A stretch of 64,000 nt of DNA, taken from NCBI GenBank assembly GCA_003483745.1, contig DMYD01000042.1:130936-194935 (forward strand). The letters are read 5' to 3'. Positions 44,727-53,293 of the stretch are shown piece by piece. Source of the DNA: Roseburia sp. (GTDB lineage Bacteria > Bacillota > Clostridia > Lachnospirales > Lachnospiraceae). Within the stretch, counting starts at the first letter, position 1; each line of letters opens with the position of its first letter. A program made the position numbers and the translations under genes. A model generated the notes under the pieces. That model did not search any database. It saw nothing but the letters and a program-made list of their open reading frames with translations, and was not told the origin of the DNA.

Positions 44727-45677
44727 GTGAGTGATTTATATCATGTTTCATCATCACCACATGTGCGTTCCAAAGATACAACGGAAAGAATCATGCTTTA
44801 TGTAATTATTGCATTACTTCCGACAACTTTATTTGGTATTTATAACTTTGGATACAGAGCACTGATTTTAATTCTAGTAACAATTGCATCCTGCGTAGCA
44901 TCCGAGTGGATCTTTAATAAGATCGTACATAAAAAGCAGACGATCAATGATCTGAGTGCTGTTGTGACAGGTCTGCTTTTGGCATTAAACCTTCCGGCTA
45001 CACTTCCATGGTGGGAAGCAGTGCTTGGCGGTGTGTTTGCGATCGTTGTTGTAAAATGTATGTTCGGAGGATTAGGACAGAACTTCATGAACCCGGCTCT
45101 GGGTGCAAGATGTTTTCTGCTGATTGCGTTTGCAGCTAATATGACAAACTTTACGATCGATTCTTATACCGGTGCAACACCGCTTGCTGCAATGAGAAAC
45201 GGTGATGCAGTCAATACGATGGATATGCTGATCGGACGTACTGCCGGAACAATCGGTGAGACTTCTGCAATTGCTATTCTGATCGGTGCAATTTTCCTGA
45301 TTTTAATGGGAGTGATCGATCTTAGAATCCCTGGAAGTTATATTATAACATTTGTTATTTTTATGCTTCTTTTCAGTGGACATGGTGCTGACTGGACTTA
45401 CATTACTGCACAGCTTTGCGGTGGTGGTCTGATGCTTGGTGCTTTCTTTATGGCTACGGATTATGTTACTTCACCGATCACGCCAATGGGGCAGATCATA
45501 TTTGGTATCTGCTGTGGTATCTTTACCGGTTTGTTCCGCTGCTTTGGTGCAAACGCTGAGGGTGTTTCCTTTGCCATCATCTTAAGCAATATCTTAGTTC
45601 CGATGATTGAAAAATACACGGTTCCGAGAGCATTTGGCATGGTAAAAGAAGCCAAAAAGCAGGAAGGAGGCAAATAA
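44727..45677 (+). CDS. rnfD: Rnf complex subunit D, flavinylated membrane protein
   Basis: The 316-residue polytopic subunit belongs to the RnfD/NqrB family. The covalent FMN site is Thr151 in the DSYTGATPLAAM motif. GTG 44727 is used as start with AAGAGGTGG before it. It lies 89 bp after rnfC and 1 bp before rnfG. Confidence 0.96.
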   Translation: MSDLYHVSSSPHVRSKDTTERIMLYVIIALLPTTLFGIYNFGYRALILILVTIASCVASEWIFNKIVHKKQTINDLSAVVTGLLLALNLPATLPWWEAVLGGVFAIVVVKCMFGGLGQNFMNPALGARCFLLIAFAANMTNFTIDSYTGATPLAAMRNGDAVNTMDMLIGRTAGTIGETSAIAILIGAIFLILMGVIDLRIPGSYIITFVIFMLLFSGHGADWTYITAQLCGGGLMLGAFFMATDYVTSPITPMGQIIFGICCGIFTGLFRCFGANAEGVSFAIILSNILVPMIEKYTVPRAFGMVKEAKKQEGGK

Positions 45678-45678
45678 G

Positions 45679-46290
45679 ATGAATAAGAAGATCGTTCATG
45701 ATGCGTTAATTTTATTTGCTTTTACAATCATACTTGGACTTTTGCTTGGAGTAGTATACAGTGTCACAAAAGCTCCAATCGACAAAGTAAATGAAGAAAA
45801 AACACAGAATGCCTACAAACAGGTATTTGAAGATGCAGATCATTTTACAGATTATGCAGATTTTGATGCAGATGCAGCACAGGCTCTGTTAGATGAAAAC
45901 GGTTATTCCGATGAGATCGAGACAGTCGTTACAGCGCAGGATGCATCTGAAAATACACTTGGTTATGTATTTACAGTAACTGCAAAAGACGGAAGCCAGG
46001 GATCTATCACATTTTCCGTAGGTATCCAGAATGACGGAACCGTAAATGGTTATTCCATCACATCGATCTCTGAGACACCTGGTCTTGGTATGAAAGCACA
46101 GGATGAGGAGTTCTACAGTCAGTTCCAGAATAAAAAAGTAGATTCCTTTACCGTTGTTAAGTCAGCTCCGTCAGCCGACAACGAGATTGAAGCAATTTCA
46201 GGTTCAACCATTACATCAAAAGCTATGGCAAATGGTGTAAATGCCTGCCTGACATACTTCCAGAATGTTTTAGCGGGAGGTACAAATTAA
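45679..46290 (+). CDS. rnfG: Rnf complex subunit G, covalent FMN carrier
   Basis: The 203-residue subunit has one N-terminal membrane helix and an extracytoplasmic FMN-binding domain. The flavinylation motif is SGSTIT with Thr177 as the expected attachment residue. The family consensus is SGATxT, so Ser replaces Ala next to it. It overlaps rnfE by one base (TAATG). Confidence 0.95.
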   Translation: MNKKIVHDALILFAFTIILGLLLGVVYSVTKAPIDKVNEEKTQNAYKQVFEDADHFTDYADFDADAAQALLDENGYSDEIETVVTAQDASENTLGYVFTVTAKDGSQGSITFSVGIQNDGTVNGYSITSISETPGLGMKAQDEEFYSQFQNKKVDSFTVVKSAPSADNEIEAISGSTITSKAMANGVNACLTYFQNVLAGGTN

Positions 46291-47012
46291 TGAACAAGAA
46301 TGTAGAACGTTTATATAACGGTATTATCAAAGAAAACCCTACCTTTGTTCTGATGCTTGGTATGTGTCCGACGTTGGCGGTTACTTCCTCAGCAATCAAC
46401 GGACTTGGTATGGGACTTTCCACAACAGTGGTACTTATTTTATCGAATATGCTGATTTCGGCATTCCGTAAAGTGATTCCGGATGGCGTGCGTATGCCGG
46501 CATTCATCGTTATTGTTGCATCACTGGTTACCATGGTTCAGTTTATTATGCAGGCATATACACCAAGCCTTTCCGAATCTTTAGGTGTGTATATTCCTCT
46601 TATCGTAGTAAACTGTATTATCCTTGGACGTGCAGAGAGTTATGCTTCGAAAAATCCGGTTATTCCATCTATGTTTGATGGTATTGGTATGGGACTTGGA
46701 TTTACATTTGGTCTTACCAGCATCGGTCTGATCCGTGAACTTTTAGGAGCAGGTCAGATTTTTGGATTTCAGGTATTGTCTTTGAAATGGTTTACCCCGA
46801 TCACAATCTTCGTTATGGCTCCGGGTGCATTCTTAGTATTGTCCTGTCTGGTTGCTATTATGAATATTGTCAGGGCGAAGATGGAAGCAAAAGGCAAACC
46901 GTTAGCAGAACCTGCTGGATGTTTAAGTGGAGATTGCTCCGGATGCAGCCAGGCTGCACACTGCAGCGGCAAGGCAACTGTAAAAACAGATGTTGCCGGA
47001 AAAGAAGAGTAG
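46290..47012 (+). CDS. rnfE: Rnf complex subunit E with a cysteine-rich tail
   Basis: The 240-residue RnfE is an integral membrane subunit of the NqrD/RnfE family with six membrane helices. After the last helix it has a cytosolic extension of about 35 residues holding four cysteines in GCLSGDCSGCSQAAHCSG. Many RnfE proteins end near residue 200-205, so the tail may bind a metal or cluster; that is inference. Its start overlaps the rnfG stop. Confidence 0.95.
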   Translation: MNKNVERLYNGIIKENPTFVLMLGMCPTLAVTSSAINGLGMGLSTTVVLILSNMLISAFRKVIPDGVRMPAFIVIVASLVTMVQFIMQAYTPSLSESLGVYIPLIVVNCIILGRAESYASKNPVIPSMFDGIGMGLGFTFGLTSIGLIRELLGAGQIFGFQVLSLKWFTPITIFVMAPGAFLVLSCLVAIMNIVRAKMEAKGKPLAEPAGCLSGDCSGCSQAAHCSGKATVKTDVAGKEE

Positions 47013-47026
47013 GAGGATAGGTACAG

Positions 47027-47623
47027 ATGAAAGAATTACTTTTGATTGCAATCGGATCTGCGATTGTAAATAACGTTGTATTAAGTCAGTTTCTCGGTAT
47101 CTGTCCGTTCTTAGGAGTTTCCAAGAAGACAGAGACAGCAGCCGGAATGGGTGGCGCAGTTGTGTTCGTTATCACGATTTCTTCGTTCGTAACAGCACTG
47201 ATTTATAAATTTATTCTTGCAAACAGCTATCTGATGAGCAAGGGAATCGATCTTACTTATTTACAGACAATCGTGTTCATCCTTGTTATCGCTGCATTAG
47301 TTCAGTTCGTTGAGATGTTCTTAAAGAAATCAATGCCGGCATTGTATCAGAGCTTAGGTGTATACCTTCCGCTCATCACGACAAACTGTGCCGTATTAGG
47401 TGTTGCATTAACAAACGTTACAAAGGAATATGGAATCTTAGAGAGCGTTGTAAACGGTTTTGCAACAGCATTTGGATTCTTGATCGCGATTGTACTGATG
47501 GCAGGTTTACGTGAAAAAATTGAGTACAATGATATTCCAAAACCATTTCAGGGTACTGCAATCGTTCTGATTACAGCGGCTTTGATGTCTATTGCGTTTA
47601 TGGGATTCTCAGGAATGATTTAG
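47027..47623 (+). CDS. rnfA: Rnf complex subunit A
   Basis: The 198-residue RnfA is the six-helix partner of RnfE and forms the inverted-repeat membrane core that holds an iron-sulfur centre. It starts LLIAIGSAIVNNVVLSQFLG and contains the conserved cysteine in FLGICPFLGVSKK. AGGAGG lies upstream of the ATG. Confidence 0.97.
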   Translation: MKELLLIAIGSAIVNNVVLSQFLGICPFLGVSKKTETAAGMGGAVVFVITISSFVTALIYKFILANSYLMSKGIDLTYLQTIVFILVIAALVQFVEMFLKKSMPALYQSLGVYLPLITTNCAVLGVALTNVTKEYGILESVVNGFATAFGFLIAIVLMAGLREKIEYNDIPKPFQGTAIVLITAALMSIAFMGFSGMI

Positions 47624-47636
47624 GAGGAAAAATAAG

Positions 47637-48428
47637 ATGAACGTTACAGCAATTTTAGTTGCAGCCCTTGTTGTGGGCGGCGTAGGTATCTTGATTGGAT
47701 TTTTCCTTGGTATTTCCGGAGAAAAATTCAAGGTGGAAGTTGATGAGAAGGAAGTTGCTATTTTAGGAGAACTTCCGGGAAATAACTGTGGTGGCTGTGG
47801 TTATGCCGGATGTTCCGGACTCGCAGCAGCAATCGCAAAAGGTGAAGCACCAGTAAACCAGTGTCCGGTCGGCGGAGCTCCGGTTGCAGCCAAGATCGGT
47901 GCCATCATGGGTGTAGATGCAGGTGCAGGTGAGAAAAAGGTTGCTTTCGTAAAATGTGCAGGAACCTGTGACAAGACACAGAAAGATTACGAGTACACTG
48001 GTAATGAGGATTGTGCATCCATGATGTTCGTTCCAAACGGTGGACCAAAGGCATGTAACTATGGATGTTTAGGTTTTGGCTCCTGCGTAAAGGCTTGTCC
48101 GTTTGATGCAATCCATATCGTAGATGGTATCGCACAGGTTGATAAAGAAGTATGTAAGGCATGTGGCAAATGTGTGGCTGCCTGCCCGAAACACCTGATC
48201 GAACTGGTTCCTTACTCTGCAAAACACATTGTTCAGTGCAGTTCTAAGGATGTCGGAAAGAATGTAATGAAAGCATGTTCCGTTGGATGTATCGGATGTC
48301 ATCTCTGTGAGAAGAACTGTCCGAAGGATGCTGTACATGTCATTGACAATGTGGCATACATTGATCAGGAAAAATGTGTCGGATGTGGTATCTGTGCACA
48401 GAAATGTCCGAAGAAGATTATTTTGTAA
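47637..48428 (+). CDS. rnfB: Rnf complex subunit B, ferredoxin-reacting polyferredoxin
   Basis: RnfB accepts electrons from ferredoxin. The 263 residues comprise an N-terminal membrane helix, an Fe-S domain with NNCGGCGYAGCSGL (about 50-63), and four further ferredoxin-type motifs: CLGFGSCVKACP, CKACGKCVAACP, CIGCHLCEKNCP and CVGCGICAQKCP. The multi-cluster layout is typical of clostridial RnfB. It is last in the operon and is followed by a strong terminator. Confidence 0.97.
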   Translation: MNVTAILVAALVVGGVGILIGFFLGISGEKFKVEVDEKEVAILGELPGNNCGGCGYAGCSGLAAAIAKGEAPVNQCPVGGAPVAAKIGAIMGVDAGAGEKKVAFVKCAGTCDKTQKDYEYTGNEDCASMMFVPNGGPKACNYGCLGFGSCVKACPFDAIHIVDGIAQVDKEVCKACGKCVAACPKHLIELVPYSAKHIVQCSSKDVGKNVMKACSVGCIGCHLCEKNCPKDAVHVIDNVAYIDQEKCVGCGICAQKCPKKIIL

Positions 48429-48452
48429 TATGAATCAGATATGAAAAAACTG

Positions 48453-48494
48453 AAAAAGAACAGACTGCTCAAAAAAATAGTCTGTTCTTTTTTT
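48453..48494 (+). terminator. Terminator of the rnf operon
   Basis: AAAAAGAACAGACT (48453-48466) pairs with AGTCTGTTCTTTTT starting at 48479, followed by more T. Confidence 0.9.
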
Positions 48495-48532
48495 AGTTTT
48501 TGTGCATTTTGTGCATTTTTTGTGTTTTTTCA

Positions 48533-48559
48533 TAAAATAATGAGAAAAAATGCCGATAT
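48533..48559 (+). promoter_or_regulatory. Sigma-28 (SigD/FliA-type) promoter of the hydrogenase-chemoreceptor gene
   Basis: TAAA (48533-48536), exactly 15 bp, then GCCGATAT (48552-48559) matches the flagellar/chemotaxis sigma consensus TAAA-N15-GCCGATAA at 11 of 12 positions. No matching -35 exists for an overlapping TATAAT at 48557. It lies 71 bp before the chemoreceptor start, so the gene probably belongs to the motility regulon. Confidence 0.75.
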
Positions 48560-48629
48560 AATTATTATATGATAAAATATTATCAAGTCATAATATTTTT
48601 ATGAAAATTATACAAAGTGGGTGGACAAA

Positions 48630-50558
48630 ATGGAGTTAATTTACACAAACGATAATTGTACTGGATGCAACAAATGTGTAAGAGACTGTCCAGTGCTGAT
48701 TGCCAATGTGGCAACAGATGCAGGAAAGGTGACGGTCGATTCTGAAAAATGTATTGCATGTGGGGCATGTTTTGATGCCTGTGAACACAATGCCAGAGAG
48801 TATCAGGATGATACAAAAACATTTTTCACATCATTAGAAGCCGGAAAAAAGATTTCTGTTATTTTAGCACCAGCGTTTTTGGCGAATTATCCGCATGAGT
48901 ATAAAAAAGTACTCGGATATCTGAAAGAAAAAGGTGTAAACCATATTTACAGTGTCTCTTTTGGTGCAGATATTACAACATGGGGATATTTAAAATATAT
49001 TACAGAACACAAATTTTTAGGAGGCATTTCCCAACCGTGTCCTGCAGTTGTTAATTATGTAGAGAAGTATATACCGGAGTTATTGCCGAAGATGATGCCG
49101 ATTCACAGTCCGATGATGTGTATGGCAATCTACATAAAAAAATATTTAAAATGTGATGATGAACTTGCTTTCATCAGTCCATGTATTGCAAAGAAAATTG
49201 AGATCACAGATCCAAATTGTTATGATTATGTAAAATATAATGTTACGTTTCAGAAACTTTTTGAGACTATTGGGAATAAATATCAGGGTTGTAAGGAATA
49301 CGAAGATGAATTGGAATATGGCATGGGTGCACTTTATCCGATGCCGGGTGGTTTAAGAGAGAATGTGGAGCATTTCCTTGGAAAAGAGCAGGTCGTAAGA
49401 CAGGTGGAGGGTGAAGCAGAAGCATACCGTTATTTGCATGAGTATTTAGAGCGAATTAAAACGAACAAGAGACAGCCGTTTATGGTCGATATTTTAAACT
49501 GCTCTAAGGGATGTATTTATGGAACGGCTACTGAATTAGAGCGCAATACGGATGATGTTATGCTCACGCTCAGCGATATGAGAAACAAAATGACAAATGC
49601 AGGAGCAGACACGAAAAGAGGATTGTTTGGCAAGAAGGCAAAGAATGGTTCACCATGGAACGAATCTGTACCGGAGAAGGATCGTTTGGCAAATCTGATG
49701 AAAGCATTTGAAGGTTTAGATATCAATGATTTTGTACGCAAATATACAAACAAAAGTGTTGAAATCAAAGAGCCTGCGGAGCATGAAATTCAGGAGATTT
49801 TTGCTTCCATGAATAAGACGGATGCTGCCAGCCAGAAACTTAACTGTGAGTCCTGTGGTTATTCTTCCTGTCGCAATATGGCAAGAGCAATTTACAATCA
49901 TGTCAATGTAAAAGAGAACTGCGTACATTATGTCAAGAGTGTTGCGGAGAATGAAAAAGAAAAGATCCAGAACCTGATGGAAGAGGAACAGCAGAAACAG
50001 GAAATTCATAATCAGAAACTTGCCGATATTACAGAACAGTTTGTATCTTTGAGTGAAAATATTAATCAGCTGGGTGATGCGAATGAAACTTCGGCAAATG
50101 AGGCGACCACGCTTGCTCAGCATATTCAGGAGATCTCCAACTTCTGTCAGGAGTTAAACAGTTCATTGGCAACGATGTCTGATTTTATCAATATTTATAA
50201 AGCGAGCAATGAGGATATTTCTTCTATCGCAGGGCAGACAAATCTTCTTTCCCTGAATGCTTCCATAGAGGCGGCAAGGGCTGGAGAGGCTGGACGTGGA
50301 TTTGCAGTAGTTGCAAGTGAGATACGTGAATTGTCCGATTCGACGAAAAATCTGATTGTAGAAAACGATGCAAAAGCGGAAGAAATCATTCCTAAGATTA
50401 ATGCAAGTATTGATTCTATCAAAGATCTGATTGAAAATATTAATGAAATGAATGAGAAAGTGTCAACAATTGCAGCAACATCGGAGGAGATTTCGTCACA
50501 GACATCCTGTGTACAGAGTATGGCAGATGAATTGCGTGATGCGGTAGAAAATATTTAA
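48630..50558 (+). CDS. Soluble [FeFe]-hydrogenase-like / methyl-accepting chemotaxis fusion protein
   Basis: The 642-residue protein has no membrane segment. In order it has two 4Fe-4S ferredoxin motifs (Cys10/13/16/20 and Cys41/44/47/51) and an [FeFe]-hydrogenase large-subunit-like domain (about 70-350). The latter keeps all four H-cluster cysteines: Cys137 (QPCPA), Cys185 (SPCIAKK), Cys291 and Cys295 (NCSKGCIYG). A further Fe-S domain follows (Cys406/409/414/431), then a coiled chemoreceptor signalling hairpin (about 450-642) whose tip reads LSLNASIEAARAGEAGRGF. The residue before the first cluster cysteine, a cysteine in catalytic enzymes (TSCCP), is proline here. This suggests sensing rather than turnover. 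It probably reports H2 or redox state to CheA. ATG 48630 is chosen with GGTGG upstream. Confidence 0.88.
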   Translation: MELIYTNDNCTGCNKCVRDCPVLIANVATDAGKVTVDSEKCIACGACFDACEHNAREYQDDTKTFFTSLEAGKKISVILAPAFLANYPHEYKKVLGYLKEKGVNHIYSVSFGADITTWGYLKYITEHKFLGGISQPCPAVVNYVEKYIPELLPKMMPIHSPMMCMAIYIKKYLKCDDELAFISPCIAKKIEITDPNCYDYVKYNVTFQKLFETIGNKYQGCKEYEDELEYGMGALYPMPGGLRENVEHFLGKEQVVRQVEGEAEAYRYLHEYLERIKTNKRQPFMVDILNCSKGCIYGTATELERNTDDVMLTLSDMRNKMTNAGADTKRGLFGKKAKNGSPWNESVPEKDRLANLMKAFEGLDINDFVRKYTNKSVEIKEPAEHEIQEIFASMNKTDAASQKLNCESCGYSSCRNMARAIYNHVNVKENCVHYVKSVAENEKEKIQNLMEEEQQKQEIHNQKLADITEQFVSLSENINQLGDANETSANEATTLAQHIQEISNFCQELNSSLATMSDFINIYKASNEDISSIAGQTNLLSLNASIEAARAGEAGRGFAVVASEIRELSDSTKNLIVENDAKAEEIIPKINASIDSIKDLIENINEMNEKVSTIAATSEEISSQTSCVQSMADELRDAVENI

Positions 50559-50572
50559 AGATGATAAAAAAG

Positions 50573-50610
50573 ACATCCGGCAACTGTAAAATGTATGCCG
50601 GATGTTTTTT
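50573..50610. terminator. Bidirectional terminator between the two chemoreceptor genes
   Basis: ACATCCGGCA (50573-50582) and TGCCGGATGT (50596-50605) form a perfect 10-bp stem with flanking A and T runs, serving two convergent genes. Confidence 0.85.
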
Positions 50611-50646
50611 GCCATCTGATCGTGTATTGATTCATGGTCAATAGAT

Positions 50647-52116
50647 TTAAAACTGTTTTTTGGTAAATGTTACAAGCTCCTGCATTTTTGTGGCGATCTT
50701 GTCAAGAATATCTGTATTCTTATTTTCAGCTTCTAACGTTTCATGTGCATGAGCAGTTAATTCTTCTGAGATGGCAGAGAGTGTCTGAACAGAATCAGCA
50801 ATTACCTGATTTGCATCTTTCAACTCTGAAGTACTTACTGTCAAGTTCTTGATACCGCTCTGAATAGAAAGTGTATTTTCCTGAATCGAAGAAAAACTGT
50901 TTGCTGTATTCTGTGCGCTTTCTTTCTCCTGATTGATTCCGTCGATCATCTGCTGAATTACAGTTACAACCTCATTGATGGCTGAAGTAACATTATTGAT
51001 CAACTCTGTGATCTTTACGGTAGCATCCTTTGTCTGGGAAGCCATTCCTGTAATTTCCGTTGCAACAACAGAAAATCCTTTTCCGGCATCCCCGGCTCTT
51101 GCGGCTTCGATACTTGCATTTAAGGCAAGCAGACTGGTCTGGGAAGTGATACCGCCAATCAACTCAACAATAGAATGCATTTCTTCCATATAATGATTCA
51201 GTGTTTCTAATTTTGCGGCAGCTTCCACGCTGTTTTGCACAGAAGTATCCACCTGACTGGCAAGCAGATGCATGGAATCGCTGCCTTCTGTTACAATATC
51301 TAAGGTGTGCCGCATATTTTCATCAATCTGCTGCGTTACTTCATTGACGATTACAATCTTATCCTGAATGGATTTTGTCTGGGAACCCTGTTCCATAACA
51401 GCATTTGTTGCATCGGCTGTACCACTGGATACCTCCTGCATGGCATGTTGTGTCGTCTGGGCTGCAGAACTTAATTTATCAAGTTCCTGATGGATGCTGT
51501 TGATCTCCTGATTGACATGCTCGGACAGTTCAGAGAGGTTGGTCAGTAATTTCTCCGACTGTGTCTGTGACTCCTCCGCGTTCTGTATTTTCTGTGTCAT
51601 ATTAATATTTAAGGTTTGAGAAGTATAATAGGAATAAATACCAATCATAACCATGATGACAACCTGGATTATGGCATTGTCCTGTCCGGAATAACCAAAC
51701 TTTCCGGTCTGTGCACCTACGATCGCAACAATAAGGCTTTCGATAATGGTTCCGATGTTGACCATGAGAGAATATTTAGCATCATTATAAACGGAAATAA
51801 TTAAAATCATCGGGATAACGAATAAAAATACAAGACCGTTCGTGGCGGTGAAGAGTGCAAAACTGTAAAAAACAGCAAAACCGATTGCGACAAGATGCTT
51901 AATGGCGGACGCTTCATGTGATTTATTCCAGAAATAAAATTCTGCAATGACCGGGGCAAAACCTAAAATTGCGATGATAAGGATATATCCCCAGGTCTGC
52001 ATTCCGGAGAGTGCCTGCATAATACAAAAGAACGTCATGATACCTGAGGAAATCAGATGAGCGTACATACAGGTTTTGTTATTGCGTTCAAGATCGCTGA
52101 AAGCGGATTTGTTCAT
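50647..52116 (-). CDS. Membrane methyl-accepting chemotaxis protein with a polytopic N-terminus
   Basis: The 489-residue receptor has about six hydrophobic segments in residues 10-170 with only short loops, so it lacks the usual periplasmic ligand domain. A coiled-coil signalling region follows, with the tip SLLALNASIEAARAGDAGKGF near residue 330. The compact membrane sensor suggests that it monitors a membrane or intracellular state rather than an external ligand. No clear sigma-28 promoter was found before it. It lies downstream of, and on the same strand as, the AP2-domain gene. Confidence 0.92.
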   Translation of the reverse strand: MNKSAFSDLERNNKTCMYAHLISSGIMTFFCIMQALSGMQTWGYILIIAILGFAPVIAEFYFWNKSHEASAIKHLVAIGFAVFYSFALFTATNGLVFLFVIPMILIISVYNDAKYSLMVNIGTIIESLIVAIVGAQTGKFGYSGQDNAIIQVVIMVMIGIYSYYTSQTLNINMTQKIQNAEESQTQSEKLLTNLSELSEHVNQEINSIHQELDKLSSAAQTTQHAMQEVSSGTADATNAVMEQGSQTKSIQDKIVIVNEVTQQIDENMRHTLDIVTEGSDSMHLLASQVDTSVQNSVEAAAKLETLNHYMEEMHSIVELIGGITSQTSLLALNASIEAARAGDAGKGFSVVATEITGMASQTKDATVKITELINNVTSAINEVVTVIQQMIDGINQEKESAQNTANSFSSIQENTLSIQSGIKNLTVSTSELKDANQVIADSVQTLSAISEELTAHAHETLEAENKNTDILDKIATKMQELVTFTKKQF

Positions 52117-52222
52117 AAGCGTTTTCTCCCTTTATCTATTATCTATAGTTGTTCAATAGGAATAGTAAATGACCGGAACTTTGTGTCCATTGTACTACTT
52201 TTAAGAGGAATATACAAGAAAC

Positions 52223-53053
52223 TTATGTGGGACCATTTGAGTCCCTTTCAGCCTCATTTAACACACCCTCCAGATAGGAAAGATATCGTTTGGACAGCTT
52301 TATTTTTGTATAGGTTTCTGCGTATTCTTTTGGTGAGAGTGCATCGACGTAATTTTCGGGAAAATCTTTTCTGATCCCGGCTGCTTTTGCAAAATCTACG
52401 GCTTTGTTATATGCGACAGCAGCTTTTTCTTCACTGGAATAAGTGCCGACAATATAATTTCCATTGATATGGATTATGGTACGGTATTTTATGATGCCCT
52501 TCACTGGATAATGCAAAACACCGTGGAAACGGTTGATCACAAGAATATTGGCATAGCGATAGTCGTAAGAATCTCCGTTTACAAACTGATAATCTCTTCC
52601 GGCAACCGCGTATGGACGAATCCCGTAACGTGAAAGAATGGAATACTGCATTCCGTAATCACTGACAAAAAGATGCCCCTGCCGCTTCTGGATCTTATGA
52701 CTGGAATAATAAAAAAGATCATCAATATCAAATTTCAATTCCTCATGTTCGGAAAGAAAATAGCTGAAATACCCTTTGCGTAGATAGATTGGATTTTTAA
52801 AATAGAGTCCGTTATCACGAAAATTAAGTAAAACAATATTTTTTTCATAAGGAAGCGTGTTCTTACGTGAGTAGACATTATCGATGGTTATGGTGTCATC
52901 TGAAAGTGCCCTGAATGCTTCCTGATAAGCCAGATGTGCAGTTCCTTCTGAGGAAAAACTTCCTAAACTGATGTGTTTACCGGAATAATTGATACTGGAA
53001 CGATAATAGAGAGTTCCATCCTTTTTCGTGGCAGGGAAAACACCTTTTAACAT
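52223..53053 (-). CDS. AP2-domain DNA-binding protein, HNH/AP2 homing-endonuclease-like
   Basis: The 276-residue protein has an AP2-like DNA-binding domain at the N-terminus (residues 3-50, KGVFPATKKDGTLYYRSSIN and HISLGSFSSEGTAHLAYQEA). A second one is near residues 192-235 (YRTIIHINGNYIVGTYSSEE). Just before the second is NGDSYDYRYANILVINRFHG, which recalls the N-G-D-x-x-D-N-R-x-x-N-L core of HNH/AP2 endonucleases, but the histidines needed for cleavage are not evident. It may be a homing-endonuclease descendant now acting as a DNA-binding regulator. ATG 53053 with AGGA before it is preferred. Three direct repeats lie in its own leader. Confidence 0.72.
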   Translation of the reverse strand: MLKGVFPATKKDGTLYYRSSINYSGKHISLGSFSSEGTAHLAYQEAFRALSDDTITIDNVYSRKNTLPYEKNIVLLNFRDNGLYFKNPIYLRKGYFSYFLSEHEELKFDIDDLFYYSSHKIQKRQGHLFVSDYGMQYSILSRYGIRPYAVAGRDYQFVNGDSYDYRYANILVINRFHGVLHYPVKGIIKYRTIIHINGNYIVGTYSSEEKAAVAYNKAVDFAKAAGIRKDFPENYVDALSPKEYAETYTKIKLSKRYLSYLEGVLNEAERDSNGPT

Positions 53054-53076
53054 AAAAATCCTCATTTCTTCTGTAC

Positions 53077-53129
53077 ATTTATTTGTAAGCAAATTTATTT
53101 GTATGTAAATTTATTTGTAGTAAATTTAT
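53077..53129. repeat. Three 16-bp-spaced direct repeats in the AP2 gene leader
   Basis: ATTTATTTGTA occurs at 53077-53087, 53093-53103 and 53109-53119, exactly 16 bp apart, with a partial fourth copy at 53124. The array lies between the AP2 gene's promoter and its start codon. It could be a binding site for the AP2 protein or an RNA-level control element. Confidence 0.7.
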
Positions 53130-53169
53130 AGGCATGCAAATCATTAGAATGCATTGTTGAGATGAAATC

Positions 53170-53198
53170 AGCATAACACGTTTCCAAAAAGGATGCAA
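53170..53198 (-). promoter_or_regulatory. Promoter of the AP2-domain gene
   Basis: On the minus strand, TTGCAT (53198-53193), 17 bp, then TATGCT (53175-53170). The RNA start falls near 53163, giving a leader of about 110 nt that contains the direct repeats. Confidence 0.6.
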
Positions 53199-53242
53199 CT
53201 GATTGAGATTTTGGTAAAATAATATTTTCATACGTTAAAGCA

Positions 53243-53272
53243 TTGACATGAAGCAATCGTTTCCTATATAAT
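53243..53272 (+). promoter_or_regulatory. Promoter of thrC
   Basis: TTGACA (53243-53248), 18 bp, then TATAAT (53267-53272), 106 bp before the thrC start. Confidence 0.75.
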
Positions 53273-53293
53273 GTTTAGAAAGTATTGGGTGTA

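Noticed and set aside
53077..53129. CRISPR array
   Set aside because: The repeats are only 11 bp with 5-bp spacers and there are no cas genes.
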